Assembly (NCBI GenBank): GCA_007644065.1 | Contig: VJWN01000008.1 | Span: 436,411 to 500,410, forward strand | Length of the DNA: 64,000 nt | DNA from: Margaritispora aquatica | Taxonomy: Eukaryota; Ascomycota; Leotiomycetes; Helotiales; Discinellaceae | Reading direction: 5' to 3' | Shown here: positions 19,645 through 30,900 of the stretch, one piece after another | Numbering within the stretch: position 1 is the first letter of the stretch | How the letters are laid out: each line of letters starts with the position of its first letter | Position numbers and translations under genes: made by a program | The notes under the pieces: model-generated | What the model saw: only the letters and a program-made list of their open reading frames with translations | What the model was told of the DNA's origin: nothing | The model's database searches: none

Positions 19645-21991
19645 TTAAAGCATGGATTTAGCCTTCGTCTTGATGGCCTCATCCTCCACACCCTCGGCCT
19701 TGGTAGGATCGTACATTTTAGCACGAATCCAGGAGTCTAGGGCCTCGTCGCTCAGATTGCGGATGGATGCCTCGCGATCGAGTCCCTGGGATTGAGCTTC
19801 ACGGATGACCTGGCGGGCGACGATCACGCTGACTTCACGGATGCGGTCAAGTTCGGGATACAGGCGGCCTTCATTACTCTCGTTGGTGGAAATAGCGGTA
19901 CTCAGGGCGACTGCAGAAGCATAAATCTAGAAAATCGAGTGTTAGTCTGAAGACCTTAAGAGATGCTGGATTATAAGTTAGGAGAGAAAGACACGCTTAC
20001 CATCTCTTGGCTGATGTGCTTAGCCTTGCACAAGATCGAACCAAGTCCAATACCTGGGAAGACATACATGTTGCTAAGTTGGATAAGCTTCAGACTTTGA
20101 TCTTAGGATAGTGCATCAACTTACTTTCCTTGACTTGGTTGCATCACCTTGCCATCATGGAGATATGGTGGGAATGGGCTGCCGGAAGCGAAAATAGCCT
20201 TGCCATTAGTATGCTTCATTGCTTCCTCATAAGTGCATTCAGCATTGCTGGATGGGTTGGACAGGGGGAACACAATTGGGTAAGCATTCAACTTGGCCAT
20301 GGTATTGAGGATGTTCTTATCGAAGATGCCACGAATAGTCGAGAGACCCATGAGGATTGTTGGCTTGACGTAGTCGACAACCTCTGGGAGCGTCTTGAAA
20401 TGTTGGCCGTTGTTGTCATCACGAGAGAAGTAGATCTTGTGGTTTGCAAGCTTGTCTCCTCGGTCATTGGTGATCAATCCCTGTATAGATTAGTTTGTGT
20501 GAATCCATGAGATCAAGGTGGGAACGAACCTTGGTATCAACGAACCAGAAGCAGCGGCGTGCCTCATCCTCAGACAAGCCCTCCTTGATAAAGTACTCGA
20601 CGATCTGCTTCGCAACCCCGACTCCAGCTGAACCTGCTCCCATGAATACAGCGCGTTGATCTTTGACTGGAACACCGGATTTCTTAAGAGCGTTGATGAT
20701 ACCAGCCAAGATGACAGCGCCAGTACCTTGGATGTCATCATTGAAGCACGTGTATTTATATTGAAACTTCTCCAAGGCCGGGAATGGGTTCTTGAAGTCC
20801 TCGAATTGAACAACAATACTGCGATTTTTAGTTGGAATTTCACATTGAGCTTTGGTATAACTTACCCAGGCCAGACCGAGTTCAAAGCAGTCATGAGCTC
20901 CTCCATGAAAGCCATCTCCTCCTTCTCGGAACGCTTTCTCTCCTTAGTTCCCATGTACAAAGGATCCTTGAGCAACTTCTCATTATTGGTACCAAGGTCG
21001 AGGGTCAATGGCAAAGTGCGATCTGGATGAATACCAGCACAGCTGGTGTAGAGAGCCAATTTGCCGACAGGAATTCCCATGCCGTTGATGCCAAGATCAC
21101 CAAGTCCGAGGATTCTTGAGCCATCTGTGACGACGGTGATATCAACCTTTGGCTGAGGCCAGTTGCGGAGTACATGGGCGAGATTTCCTTGGTCCTTGTA
21201 GGAAAGGTATAGGCCTGTGGTGCTCGGTTAGCATCTTCCGTTGTAAGTGTTCGCCAGCCACCTCCGATTATCCAAACTAAAGAACCAACCACATCATCAC
21301 ATACCTTCTGGCTGTTGATAAATCTCCGACCACTTTAAACAAGCCTCACCAACGACAGGAGTATAAATTAAAGGGGCGATGGTCTGTTTTTAGAATTAGT
21401 TAGCCATCACGTGCGCGCCGTCAGATGAGTGGGATGAGGTAAGGTAAGAGACATACAGTGAAGTTCTCAAGGGCGACTCTGAAGAACAGATTTGGGTTGG
21501 TATTTCTCAGAGTACTCAAGTAAATATACTTCTCAATTGGGCTCGTCTTTGACATGAGTTGCTTCAAACCTGGCGGATATTAGCATACGCCAGAACAAAG
21601 TCCGATAAACTCACATCTTTGAGCCTGAAGTGCGTGACTTTCAACGGTTGGAGGAAGGAGTCCATGAATACCAAGCTGCTTTCTGGTCTCAACAGAAAAG
21701 GAAGTATCAGGACGAATGCTGTCGTTGAGATCAATACATGCATGTCTGGTAGCACAAAGAACATGATTGGACCCTGACTCACCTTGAACCATTTGGGCTG
21801 AAATTCGAACTACCTCCCGATGATGATGATAATTCCTTGCTACTATCCAACTTTGGAGAAACCATCTTGACAGCAGCAGCAGCAGTGGAGAAGCTGAGAT
21901 TGCGGATGACGATGGCGGGGGTAGATTTTCGAAGGGGACGAAGCAGCTGCAGTTGTAGTTGCTGGCTACTTAAGAAGTTCCTGGTAGCCAT
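19645..21991 (-). CDS. MAE1: NAD(P)-dependent malic enzyme, mitochondrial
   Basis: Several exons from ATG 21991 to TAA 19645. The N-terminus is Arg/Ser/Leu-rich without acidic residues for about 45 residues, a typical mitochondrial presequence. Intron 1 is about 64 nt (GTGAGT...CGACAG, in 21709-21775). The malic N-domain shows FSVETRKQLGIHGLLPP, IYTPVVGEAC and VVTDGSRILGLGDLGINGMG. The metal site FNDDIQGTGAVILAG and the dinucleotide-binding GAGSAGVGVAKQI follow, then PLSNPSSNAEC and GSPFPP. The enzyme oxidatively decarboxylates malate to pyruvate and CO2. It supplies pyruvate and reduced cofactor in mitochondria. Cofactor preference (NAD or NADP) cannot be settled by eye. All catalytic motifs are intact. 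Confidence 0.93.
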
Positions 21992-22622
21992 GGTGTGTTT
22001 GTTGAGATTACCTATGCAATCCCTTCCAGGCCTCGGCTCGCCTCTTCAAAGTTGGTTGGCCCTGCACTCAGTGTCCGTTCTCTCGTCTCTTCTCGACGAA
22101 AAGCCTGCCGATTGCTCCACAAAAAAAGGACAATTGATGTGTAGAGGGGATTTTCGAAGTTGTAGACCTCGGAAGTTGATCTTGAATTAGAATTTAGCAT
22201 CCGCAGGCCACGATAATCTGGAGAAAAAGTCGTGGTGGCTTTTTTGGTGAATTATCGTGAAGAAGCCCGATGACAAGGGGAAAGGATTGCTTAGTATCGT
22301 GGTCTGACTCAACACGAATGTTGAGAAACCATGTGAAATAAGGTTTGCATCGCCAATCAGCCTTGCAGCGATGTGTACGAAACAAATCCATTTTATATTC
22401 TTAGTTCATGCAGCTTTCCAGCGTGTGAAAACAGTCGATCTGTTTATCACCTGATCTCACATCTATTGTAAGGTAGCTTCCTTCGTGACAGGTAATCAAC
22501 CTAAAGTATTTTCGAAGCAAGACAACATGAGATTATACGACCCAAAGGCTGAAATTTTCATAGATATGCAAGTGATTTTTCGGAAAATAGAATTTGCACA
22601 GCAGATACTTGAGAAAGAATTT
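21992..22622. other. Intergenic (malic enzyme promoter, RAI1 3' flank)
   Basis: No gene is supported. Confidence 0.5.
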
Positions 22623-24607
22623 TCATTGTGCCTCCCCTTTTGTTTCCATCATTACATCCGGGTTCTCTCCTGGTGGTGCCGAATTTGTATTCAAAGCCAG
22701 TTTTATCCTCCAATTGATAAACTCATCTGATAGAATATCACCATGGCCTGTTTCCTCTAGTTTGTATATCTCAATAGTAGGGCTTCTCTCCTTCCTCCGA
22801 ATCCTCCAGACCCCATCTTCCACTATTGTGGCTTTGATGACTTTTCTGTGTTAGGCTCGGTTCGGAGAGGGGGAAAGCAACTCACAGTCAAGCAATGCGG
22901 AAGCGAAGTTGATGCACATGTTTCCGTCCCAAGTGCCCTTGCCCATCCTCTTAACAGTATTTGGAAGTGAATGGGTGTCCCTACCTTGAAGTTAGCTAGA
23001 TGCCTCGGATGCAAGATTTGGGAAATGGCCATTTCAAGGAAATTCGTTGGCGCCTCGAACGTGTTATTCTTTCGGCCATCTATTTGGCTCCACACTTGAT
23101 ACGATGGCGGTCAAAATTGAGATTTGGATGCTTACATTTCCTCAATTCTCTTAAGAAAACCATCTTGTGTTCTAAAACCAACGATTATTTTGGGAACGCC
23201 TAGAAGAAACTGCAGAATATCAGCGCACTAGTTCCAGTGAGCTTAAAAATTACTGCTATCAAATGGTTAAGTGTAAAAGACTCATGCATGCTCGAGTGTT
23301 GCCCACAGTAACTAGCATGATAACGATGATTCACAATGATTAATCGCTACGTTGCGGAGGCTACTTACTGATTGTATCCAGAATTTCATCAGCTTTCTTT
23401 CCAAATTGATCATGTCTCTATCGTTTCGAATCTCAGCAGTTGTCTTCAATTCTACCCACTTGATTGGTGATCCATCATCAGGCTTGGAATCCCAAACTAC
23501 AGCCGTTAGTAATAGAGTCAGGAATACAAGAAAGCATTCATACCTGCATCCACTTCACCACCAATGACCATGACTGTACTGCCTATACCAGTTTTGACTA
23601 TGGAGCAGTACTGTGCGTAATTGTTCACAATCTCGTTTTCTCGATTCTCAATATACTCTCGAGGAGTATCAGCCCATGTTGTGGGAAGAAGACATAGTGT
23701 CTCAAATTTGTAGCCTTTAGAGGTCAATGAGTTGTGTTGATCTCGAGTGTGGCAAAACTCACCCCAAAAGCTCATCATATCCTGAGAAGGCCGTCCTGGC
23801 TGCGACACTTGTTGCGATTGTCTCGTTTGCGACTGGATTTTATAGCTCTTGTTCTCCTCGATGAATCTATACACTTTAGTAAGTCACCACAATCTAGACC
23901 TTAAGAGCATACATTGTTCCCTTGGTAATGTGTGTTAGCCGAACCTGCCATGACAACAGAGGTATCCGCCTACCTGGAATAAGGTAGCATTCATCTCAAA
24001 GCTTTGCTAACAGTTAGCTAGTGTTCGCCTGACTTCAACGATAATTCGTACCCATCTCTATCACTGAAAATAGCAGCCATGAATTTCGTCATCATGCCTC
24101 TCCAGGTGATGATATCAGCCTCAACTCGCTTGCCCTCCTTCTGCTCCAGATCCTTGATGCTCTGAAGTAAGCCATCCAAATGCTCATCGAATGAATCATC
24201 GAGTTTCTCAAAGGTATCGAAACCCTTGGACAGGTCGGCGCCGAGAGCAGGTGGGTAGTAGTATCTGATGGACGAGTCGTCGAGATGGAGCTTATGCTTG
24301 TCATCGTATGAGAAACAAGTGATTTCCTACCATGAAGTGAGTAAGGATTCATTATAACATTAGGCCAGAAAACTATGGAAAGTAGTTGTCCTTGAATAGT
24401 TGATGAGTGATGAAGCCGAGTTGTCATCTCTTTGATGAGCTAAAATCATCCAAATAAGCAGAATCAATGAGAGATTGGGTTTCAAAGGAGAAATGAGTCA
24501 AATCATCTCAAGAGAAACTATGGAATTATGCTCACCTTCGGTCGCTTTATTGAAGCACTTTGTCCAGTAAACCGCCCAATGGGCTGGATCTCAAAACTTT
24601 TGCTCAT
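22623..24607 (-). CDS. RAI1: Rai1/DXO-family decapping nuclease
   Basis: Start ATG 24607 (MSKSFEIQPIGRF), a long first intron (24327-24535) and several further short introns, stop TGA at 22623. Family landmarks occur in order: EITCFSYDDKHKL, YYYPP, DLSKGFDTFEKLDDSFDEHL, ADIITWRGMMTKFM, FEMNATLF, YKFETLCLLP, IGGEVDA, then VWDSKPDD and WVELKTTAEI (metal-binding acidic and Lys residues). FLLGVPKIIVGFR, WDGNMCINFASALLD and VWRIRRKERSP close the protein. Rai1 removes incomplete or non-canonical 5' caps and activates the exonuclease Rat1 in RNA quality control. The last intron is best read with an acceptor ending GAAAAG, which joins LLD to FIKATIVEDGVW; the nearer ACACAG would give an early stop. 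Assignment is firm; individual exon borders were placed by eye. Confidence 0.92.
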
Positions 24608-24949
24608 CTTCGAAGCCTCTGTATCATCGTTGCAACTCAGATTGACATATCAGAGGCGACTTCAAATATGAGGTGAAATATTGAAGAATAATTTGATTAT
24701 TCGTTTGCGAGCGTGGTTTCATTCTGAAAGCTCGCTGAGCTCCCTGGCTTCCCCCACAATCTTCTGGACAAGCCCCACCACGAGCATCACCTTCAGCCTT
24801 GTGCAAGTTTCCATTCATAACAAAACAAATAAACAAATAATTATATCTTTTATTTGCGATCACATTCCTTTGAGCATACATAGATATCAATTATCCACAG
24901 AGACTCCAACCTATCAACAATAAAACCACCACCAAGCCCTCTACAAACC
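24608..24949. promoter_or_regulatory. Divergent promoter RAI1 / hypothetical gene
   Basis: 342 bp between divergent starts. There is an A/T-rich run with repeated AACAAATAA-like words at about 24815-24845. No further element is recognisable. Confidence 0.4.
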
Positions 24950-25545
24950 ATGCCAGAACGCCGCCACCTAACCGCAAACACATCGTCCACATCCTCCACC
25001 TCGACGATCCGCCCCCCTTCAAATGTGCGCCGCAACCTCTTCCAACAGCATCTACGCTCCGTCCGCCCAGCTGCTTCTTTAGCTTCGAATTCTACCTCTA
25101 CGTCTGGTGAAACACTACGCCTGGATACGGAAGATGGAGATGTGGTTCTGCGGGATGGAGAGCAGGATATTGTGATTCGCGATCACAATGGGGCTTTCCA
25201 GATTGGGGATCCGCCTGTGCTTTCGTTCGAGGAGGCGGAGGGAGAGGGTGCTGCTGAGAGGGGGGAGGACGAGAGTGAGTTTTCCTGCCTAGAGAGGAAG
25301 AGAAGCAATGCTGATGGTGCATAGAGGAGAGGCAGAGGTTAGTGGATGCGGTTAAGCATCATCAGAGAGATAGGAATCGTGCTCCCAGTGAGCCTGCTGG
25401 TATGCGTGTTATGAAGGTATTGGGAAAAGAGCTAATGCCAACAGAGCTTCTTGATGCTGTGCGAGCGAGTTTGAGAGCCAAGGTTGCTGCTTTGGCAGAA
25501 GACAACTGGATGTATGAGGCAGAGAATGAACCTGTGAATCGATGA
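24950..25545 (+). CDS. Conserved-looking fungal hypothetical protein, 181 residues
   Basis: Two exons; intron 25275-25324 (GTGAGT...GCATAG) keeps one frame to TGA 25543-25545. The N-terminus (MPERRHLTANTSSTSSTSTI) is Ser/Thr-rich and followed by NVRRNLFQQHL. An acidic middle contains TEDGDVVLRDGEQDIVIRDH and EEAEGEGAAERGEDE. A basic helical C-terminal half (ERQRLVDAVKHHQRDRNR, then MPTELLDAVRASLRAKV, EDNWMYEAE) has the look of a helix pair. I do not recognise the family. It is convergent with GET4 (130-bp gap) and divergent from RAI1. An APC/C-accessory or transcription-associated role would be pure speculation. Confidence 0.7.
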
Positions 25546-25674
25546 TACCAAAAATAAAATTGCATGGCATTGCATTGCGCGGCGTTTGACAGGAAAGGAA
25601 TACCCAGGGTACAGAAACATTGTTTCTACGGCTTGCTTACTTAGTCTATGAATACGTACTTACAGCTATTGTAT

Positions 25675-26753
25675 TCAGTCTAAAGCATCGGGAGCAGGTG
25701 TAGAAGATTGTCCAACACGCTTTGGTTGTGGCTTTGCTGGTCCAGGCATGCCTCCTCCAAACATGCTTCCCATCATGTCAAACAGCGGGTTGCCCTGTCT
25801 TGGTCTCTGGATACCAAAGTACATCTCTGCCACTGAGGTCAATGCCTCATCCCAGATTCCCACTTCCTTGATCAACACTGCGTACTTATTCTTCAACGTC
25901 CTGAAGAGGTCCGCACTACCCTTCTGCACAGCAAGTAACAGCAAGCCGAGGAAGTTCAGCAATGGTAAGCTGGGGTAAATCCGCATATCAGAGGCGTTGC
26001 TGCTGACGTCCTGAACACTCAAGCCCTTGTTCGCTTCTGTCAATCTGCTAGTGAATAATTGCAAGGATCTCGTAGCATCTCGTAGGTTGCCAGTGAGGAG
26101 GTATGGAAACACAGCTCTTGCAGCGTATAAAGCGGCCGTGTGAGAGTCGTCTTGTGTGTACCACTCATATTCCAGCTTAGCAAACACTTCGGGCGAGTCT
26201 TTCGTCCCAAGCGCAAGGTGTTTTTCTGCTTCATAGGCTTCGTGTTCCTGGGCGTATAACGATCCAGCAACATGATGCAGTTCTGGTTCCCCAGCAGGAT
26301 ACTCTCCACACGTCGCAGACCATCTATTTGATCAGCTTGATCCTCCAGCGCATTCCTATGTGGGTACATACCCAATCATATCATCCACAAACCTCTTCCT
26401 CGTAGGCTCCTCGCTATCAAACAGGCGCAACAAATTCAACAGCTTGCCCTTGTTGCTCGAATCCGGCTTCAGCTCCGCTTGCCTGTACACATCGATGAGG
26501 AAAAGTCCCAGATCACCACCTGAACCACCCTGTCCAGCTTCTAGCAGCGAGTGCGCCACATTGTAAAGGATGTCGATTGCAGCGGGCCAGCTTTGGGATT
26601 TGACGTAGCGGGCAGCAACCACGCGAGTTTGCTGCTGAGCTTCGTAAAATGCGCCCTCAGTGATTCTGCGGCTGTTAGAAATGACTGGGAAGGTGTAAGG
26701 GTTACATGCTTTCCTTGCAGTCGCGCAATGATCTTGTCGATCTTGGCCGACAT
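25675..26753 (-). CDS. GET4: Get4 (Golgi-to-ER traffic protein 4)
   Basis: From ATG 26753 (MSAKIDKIIARLQGK) to TGA 25675. The helical-repeat Get4 core is evident: EGAFYEAQQQTRVVAARYVK, ALDILYNVAHSLLEAGQ-like segment, DLGLFLIDVYRQAEL, the LLNLLRLFDSEEPTRKRFVDDMIGW segment, GEPELHHVAGSLYAQE and EVFAKLEYEW. The C-terminus carries FGIQRPRQGNPLFDMMGSMFGGGMPG, the common fungal tail. Get4 with Get5 hands tail-anchored proteins from Sgt2 to Get3 in the cytosol. The second intron (GTATGT...CAAATAG near 26296-26345) is clean. The first junction after the initial 15 codons is not: the obvious GTAACC donor and CTAACAG acceptor give a 34-nt intron in the wrong phase. A GC donor four bases upstream would fit. 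Confidence 0.88.
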
Positions 26754-27111
26754 GTTTGTGTCTGTGTTTGCTGTTTGATAGCTTGCTTGGATGGAGGGAC
26801 AATTGAGGCGGGATGAGCTGGCTGGAAGTTTGGCGGGGCTGATCACCAAGATTTTGACAGGGAGGGATTAATGGGACGACGTCGAGACAACAAGTGGTTG
26901 ACGATCTATTTCTTTAACTCTTCATACCTTTGAAATGGAACCTTTTTAAGTTAATTTTCTACATTTCTTTTTACGTGGTGTATTTTTGGTTGGTTCTATT
27001 CAACATGTTGGTGACCAAGTTCTCGCTTAATAAGCAGAAATGCATCTAATGCCCGTCATAGATCCAGACAATGCATATCCATCCAATCAATCATAATAAG
27101 ATTGAAGAGTA
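26754..27111. other. Intergenic (GET4 promoter, tRNA upstream)
   Basis: No gene is supported; A/T-rich. Confidence 0.5.
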
Positions 27112-27193
27112 GCGATCGTGGTTTAGTGGTAAAATCAGCGCTTCCCATTTAAAAAGACTGCGCTGGCCCCGGGTTCGATTCCCGGCGTTCGCA
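27112..27193 (+). tRNA. tRNA-Gly(CCC) with an intron
   Basis: A complete cloverleaf: acceptor GCGATCG/CGTTCGC, D-arm with AGTGGTAA, anticodon stem AGCGC/GCGCT, loop TTCCCA with anticodon CCC, T-arm CCGGG-TTCGATT-CCCGG and discriminator A. An 11-nt intron (about 27149-27159, A-rich) follows position 37. A-box and B-box (GGTTCGATT) are intact. The acceptor stem has one U.U mismatch (position 5 against 68), where CGATCGC would be expected. Confidence 0.93.
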
Positions 27194-27949
27194 ATATTGC
27201 CCTGATATAGCATGCCATAAATCCAGGCAAGCTTTTTTGCTGTTCTTAACGTCGAAGGTCCAAAAGTATAATATAATATAATCCTCGCTTAAGGTATTGG
27301 GTGTAAAGACAATCAACATATGTTTTCACTAGTTACTCATAGGAGACCGAGAGTTTATTTTGTTCTAGTGAAAGCTTGAAGTTTATATCTATTAAAAGTA
27401 GGTGAATTATAACTAGAGTAGTATACTTATTGCTAATCTTTACAACTGCTGGGAAAGGTCCTTCAAGCATTACTATATTTATGTCAATTGGTATATATCA
27501 TCCATTTTTTTGGCCCCAGGATTAATGCTCTGATATAAAGGCAATCTGATCAATGAGAAAACGGACTTCAAGTAAATAGTGTTTTACTAGATACACTGAA
27601 CAATCTTGAATCAACGCCTTTACTTTTGGTGAAGTGATTAGATTGAAAGACTCAATTTCGAACAAGAACATCTCGGGTCAATATCGGACATTGGTGATGA
27701 TTTCAGAGTGCAAGTTGCATATACACATTCACAACAGAACTTCATAGTCTACCTCTGAAAAACGGATTCAACGAGGCAAGCTCAAACACCATTCTTGAGA
27801 CGAGTTGTATTGTACATCAGACACGCCGGCCATTTTTACACCCACCCACCCAGCTCGATTTAGCGCCGATGATATCGCTATGCAGTACCCATTCTATTGT
27901 ACAATCCCACCAGTGCTTTTAGTACAAATGCAAAGTCCCAACAGCAGAT
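27194..27949. other. Intergenic, A/T-rich
   Basis: No gene is supported. A short TATAATATAATATAA run occurs near 27268. This is the 3' flank of PET127. Confidence 0.45.
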
Positions 27950-30900
27950 TTACTGTTTCTTTCCGTCTTCGCTTTTGGTTTCCGGTTCTGCGGTCTCGCT
28001 TTGTGCCTCGGTGGCAGCAGACTCGTGACTTGCTTCGCTCGATGAATCATCCAGATCTTGTGACGAAACGTCACTTTCTGTCTGGGACTCTTCATGTTCG
28101 ACCTCGTCGCTCTCCAATGCTACCACTTGCGCCTCCTCCTCTGCCTCGGCTTCAAGTTCTACACCCTCCCTGTATCGAATGGTCTCCCCGTTCACAGGAT
28201 ACAATGTTTTGATGGGCATTTTCTGCTCCTTCAAGTCCTCGTTCTCTCTCCACAATCTCCCTTCCGCGCTCAATCTCTTGATCGTTTGAATAAACAGATT
28301 ATTCAACGATGTCTCATCTGCTAAATCAACGCTCTTGACCAAGATGTTGGCGCGTCGTTTGACACACATATTATAGTTCTTCATTGTCGAAGCTGGCTGC
28401 ATCTCTTCAATGGCATATTCAACTTCCCAGTTCTTCCCATCGTCAAGGTTATCTGGGCGTTCGATATATTTGCCATCGAGTTTGTTGCGGATAGTGAGCG
28501 TCATTCCAAGCATTCGTTTATCGAGCCCCTTTTCAACCTTGAATCGAAGGGTGTCAGTTTCACCTTCTTCGGTATTGGATTTTGGGGGCTCCGAGTCTTC
28601 CAAGGCTGCAGAATCCTTCTCTGAGGTGAGTTTCTCCAACTCTCCATCTTCGTCAATGAAGGGTTGCTCGGGATCCTCAACGGCACTCTCTTCTCCTTCA
28701 TTTTCTTTCACAACATCTTCGGTTACTTCTGAGGACATTACATCCGCATCTTGACTTGTGGGTTCTGACTTGGCTTCCTCGAGAAGAGTATTTTCATCGT
28801 TTAACTCCTCCACCTCCTCAGCAGGAGAAGTTTCTTCGTTTTGCTCTTCGCCTTCCACTGATTCCGTGGAAATGATCTTCTCCATTTCTTGGATCTCTTC
28901 GGTTGACATGGCCTCAACTTCAGCTTCCACCTCTTCATTCTCGGCATCAACGGCAGTAACCTGTTCCACCGCAGCGATATCTGGTGATAGTTCTCCGAAA
29001 ACCTCGGAATCTTCGAGATCTTCGGGATTATGCTCGTCCATCGCCACACTCTCTGCAACCTCAGCGCGGATATTATCCCATGCTGCCCTTCGCTGTTCAT
29101 CAGTCAAATCCTTGCCAGGTAGGCCACAAACTTTGCGTTCAAACTCCTGGATGACGGCTTTATTTGTGTTCTGGATTTGCTCGATCCTCTGTTCCGTCAC
29201 TGGTTCTGCAAATATGTACATGTATGGAGTTGGAGCATCTCTGGTCTCGAAGTGCATGCGAAGCGACTCTCCTGGAAATTTTGCAGTTGCTCGATCGAGG
29301 ACGCGATTGAGAAGTTCCAAGCTGAGCTTGAATTCATCGTCACCAACCTTTGTATCTTCAGTACCATGCAAAGCCAGATCCATTTCTGGTAGACTGATGT
29401 ACTGAAAGCCGAATATCTTGGCAGTGTTATGATACGCGACAAAAATACCATCCATACGACCCATTCTGACTTGCAATGAATACTTCAGGAAAGCCGCTCT
29501 GATCATGTCAAAGTATTCTCTCTCATAAGATTCCCATTCGCCATGGCGATTCCGGATCTGGTAACCTCGGCCCTCTTCAAATTGTTCTGCATCCATACGC
29601 ACCGCAATGACAGCTCGAGTTTTGAGATCAAACATACCAGTTCCCGGCAAACGAGGATCATAAGCATCTAATTGAGATCGCAGTAGGAAATCACCGATAG
29701 TGGTGTAATGGAACGCTTCCGGTGCAGTTCTTTCCTCCTCCGAGATCACATGCGAATTCCCCTTTCGATATCTCTCGAAATCATCAGTTGACATGGTCAA
29801 TACCTTTTCCAACGACTTTCCAAGCATCATGAGAATGTTGGCGTTATCATATTGCTTGTCTGCATCTATTGCAAACACACCATCCCTGTTTCTTAAGAAA
29901 ATCGCATTGGGTGCACGTTGTAGCGCAGTGAAAGACTCGTGCTCAACTGGAAATTGCTTTGACAGAGTTCCAGTTGTTATAGGTCGCCATGCTGAGAGCA
30001 GGAAATGGAAATGTGCTAGTGCAGAAGTCATACTAGATGTGGAGCCAGTGTATTTCTTGTTGTTCTCCTTGGCCTTGCCTAGTAACGTTTGATCGCGGGA
30101 AGAAGTGATATACGGTGCTAAGGCGCCGAAATCAAAATCCGAAGGCTGCATGATATTCTGTAGATAGGGATCAAAATTATAAACTTTTGATCGGGGATCT
30201 TGTAATTGATATACGCCAGGGTTGAAAAGAACCCGGTCCAAATTGTAGGCTAGCGTAGGCACTTCAATGCCATCACTTTCCAATGGTACAAGCTTAAGAT
30301 CGTCAGCACTCAGTGTTTTGACCTCATACTCAGTGCTATCTTTTGATATTTTGACAGGGCCAGGCAAGGTCCTAACAAAGACGCGCGATCCTGCTTTACC
30401 GTAGCTCAGATTAGGATTCCGTGGAGCTTTATCGCTAATATAGTCACCTGGCTTTTGGCTTAATAGAGCTTGTTTGAGGCTCTGCTCTTTGGCTACAGGC
30501 TTCTGGGCTTTCTGAGCTTCAGGAGATGAGGCTCTGGGTTGTGCTGGCTGCACCAGAAGGAGACGGCGAAGTAGTTTGATGGCTTTTAGTCGGTGTTCGC
30601 CCTTTAGCCTTCCGCTTTGAATAAGCTCTACCAGTGTGCGTCGAGTATGAAGAGGTTCTGCCATTGGGCCCTTTTGTGCACTATTCAGCCCTGATGCAAA
30701 ATTCTCGATATCTTGTTTGACACTACCTGCATCGTCAGATTCTTCGGCAGGCTGTGGTTCTTCAACGACATTTGTATGAATCCTCCGCACCGGCGGTGGG
30801 CTTGGTCTGGTTTTTATCCTGGTGATTGTGACATCCTTCCCGCTTAGTTTTGGCTTTGGCTTCACAATCGTTGTCCTCGATGTCTTTAGCTGCTTGCTTA

